Assembly: GCA_004292755.1 (NCBI GenBank)
Contig: RDXE01000029.1
Span: forward strand, 62,001 to 126,000
Direction: 5' to 3'
Source of the DNA: Alphaproteobacteria bacterium
GTDB taxonomy: Bacteria; Pseudomonadota; Alphaproteobacteria; Elsterales; Elsteraceae
DNA: 64,000 nt
Every line of letters starts with the position of its first letter. The stretch's first letter is position 1. Shown piece by piece: positions 63,263-64,000 of the stretch. Made by a program: the position numbers and the translations under genes. Below the pieces are notes generated by a model. That model had not been told where the DNA came from. It saw only the letters and a list, made by a program, of their open reading frames with translations, and did no database searches.

Positions 63263-64000
63263 ATGGCTCAGACGCGCTGCCCATTGCAACGGCCAGATGC
63301 TGCGCCCCAGCCGAGGACCAGCGCGCCGGTTGGCTCCTCGCGCGCGATCACCAGTGTGGGACTGGCGGCCTTGTTGCTCACGGGGTGTTCAACCCTGGAT
63401 GCAATCAACCCGTTCAGCGGGCCGTCGCGGCCCAGCGCTGCCACCGCCACCACCCAGGCGAGCCCGGCCCAGCCGGCTGCCACCGGGCAACCGATTCCGA
63501 ATCTCGGTACGGTGCCGCCCCGACCGCAAGTGGCCCCGCTGGCGGAGCGTCAAGCCGCGGTGCAGGGCCTGGTCGCCGATCGGCAGCGCGCGGAGTACAC
63601 CGACGAAGTATTTGTGCGCGGGCCAACCCCTGGGCCATCGCAATCGGTACCAGCCCCCGTCGCGGCGCCGCAGCGGGCGCCAGCGTCCGGTGTGGTGGCG
63701 CAACCAATGCCAGCCGCGCCGCCCGCCCCACCCGCGGAGCCGCCCTCAGCGCCAGAGGGGTTGGTTGCTCGTCCCCTTGGCCCCCCGGCAGGGACGACGC
63801 CGCGCGGCCAGCCGATGCCAGAGCCACCGGCACCGCCGCCGTCCCCCGTGGGACGCGGCCCCGATGGTGGTCCGCCCTTGCCGCCGCCAGGGCAGATTCA
63901 ACAAGCCCTTTCCGGCCAAGCCCCCGCAGCCGAGGAGCCGCGGCTGGCCGCCCTGATCTATTGGCAGCCGAACACCCGTGCACTGACGGCAGGGGATCGC
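63263..64000 (+). CDS. Proline-rich outer-membrane lipoprotein, probably OmpA-family (3' end cut by window)
   Basis: Reads open from ATG 63263 to the window end (246 codons). A lipobox LAALLLTGCSTLDAINPF gives lipidated C42, so the protein is a lipoprotein; the 41-residue stretch before it is long and the true start may be later. Then comes PNLGTVPPRPQVAP and VQGLVADRQRAEYTDEVF, a pattern I associate with alphaproteobacterial OmpA-type lipoproteins. A proline/alanine-rich linker (about 120-220) follows. The last residues, LIYWQPNTRALTAGDR, look like the start of an OmpA C-terminal peptidoglycan-binding domain. Frames on the other strand here are compositional artefacts. Confidence 0.78.
   Translation, partial: MAQTRCPLQRPDAAPQPRTSAPVGSSRAITSVGLAALLLTGCSTLDAINPFSGPSRPSAATATTQASPAQPAATGQPIPNLGTVPPRPQVAPLAERQAAVQGLVADRQRAEYTDEVFVRGPTPGPSQSVPAPVAAPQRAPASGVVAQPMPAAPPAPPAEPPSAPEGLVARPLGPPAGTTPRGQPMPEPPAPPPSPVGRGPDGGPPLPPPGQIQQALSGQAPAAEEPRLAALIYWQPNTRALTAGDR

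Noticed and set aside
61923-63956. Very long plus-strand open frame across phaC and into the right edge
   Set aside because: It crosses the whole phaC gene antisense and its translation is compositional noise; the real plus-strand gene at the edge is in another frame and has a lipobox.

Overview
The window looks like a chromosomal piece of a high-GC alphaproteobacterium, probably Rhodospirillales-like; this is inferred from gene content, since no rRNA or other marker was available. Pointers are an adjacent DivK/PleD pair, a DinB polymerase with an N-terminal zinc-ribbon-like segment, an xseB-ispA-dxs isoprenoid operon, a class I PHA synthase, a pyrB-pyrC' pair whose dihydroorotase homologue is degenerate, and a CO-dehydrogenase-like coxG-S-L-M cluster. 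I saw no rRNA, tRNA, CRISPR array, transposase or prophage. Two genes are cut by the edges: dxs (left) and a probable OmpA-type lipoprotein gene (right).

Layout. 1-3.0 kb: xseB-ispA-dxs on the minus strand. 3.1-3.8 kb: a VapBC module. 4-10.9 kb: an AceE-like transketolase, a divergent AAC(3)-I-like acetyltransferase, an MFS carrier, two hypotheticals separated by a structured non-coding element, and a darcynin/TetR divergent pair. 10.9-13.8 kb: a flavin oxidoreductase, an ECF sigma factor and a second PIN toxin module. 14.1-18.6 kb: form II molybdenum hydroxylase (cox-like) operon. 18.8-25.3 kb: antiporter, histone-deacetylase-like enzyme, creatininase-like and class II aldolase-like enzymes, and an amidase. 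25.6-31 kb: TPP enzyme, GT61 glycosyltransferase, metallo-hydrolase, MFS. 31.1-34.8 kb: kynureninase, tryptophan dioxygenase, dinB. 35-41.5 kb: divK-pleD, two acyl-CoA synthetases (the propionyl-CoA one with a broken-looking start) and an alpha/beta hydrolase. 41.8-46.4 kb: OpgC-like acyltransferase, TTC38-like protein, an NYN ribonuclease preceded by its own promoter and two hairpins, and a sugar dehydrogenase. 46.5-53.5 kb: pyrB-pyrC'-plsY, a degenerate GGDEF/EAL-like protein, an aldolase-SDR fusion and an aminotransferase. 53.6-64 kb: ParA-like ATPase, Sua5, crotonase, MFS, two D-2-hydroxyacid dehydrogenases around an AstE/AspA-like gene, a DUF1194 protein, phaC and a lipoprotein.

Functional reading. 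Most genes are metabolic: isoprenoid, pyrimidine, phospholipid, tryptophan/kynurenine, propionate and PHA metabolism. Regulatory capacity includes DivK/PleD (cell cycle and c-di-GMP), an ECF sigma factor, a TetR regulator and a probable enzymatically dead GGDEF/EAL protein. The items that most merit follow-up are the NYN ribonuclease with its hairpin leader, the aldolase-SDR fusion lacking the SDR catalytic tyrosine, the degenerate GGDEF/EAL-like protein, the chromosomal AAC(3)-I-like acetyltransferase, and the unexplained structured elements at 9035-9099 and 62997-63026.
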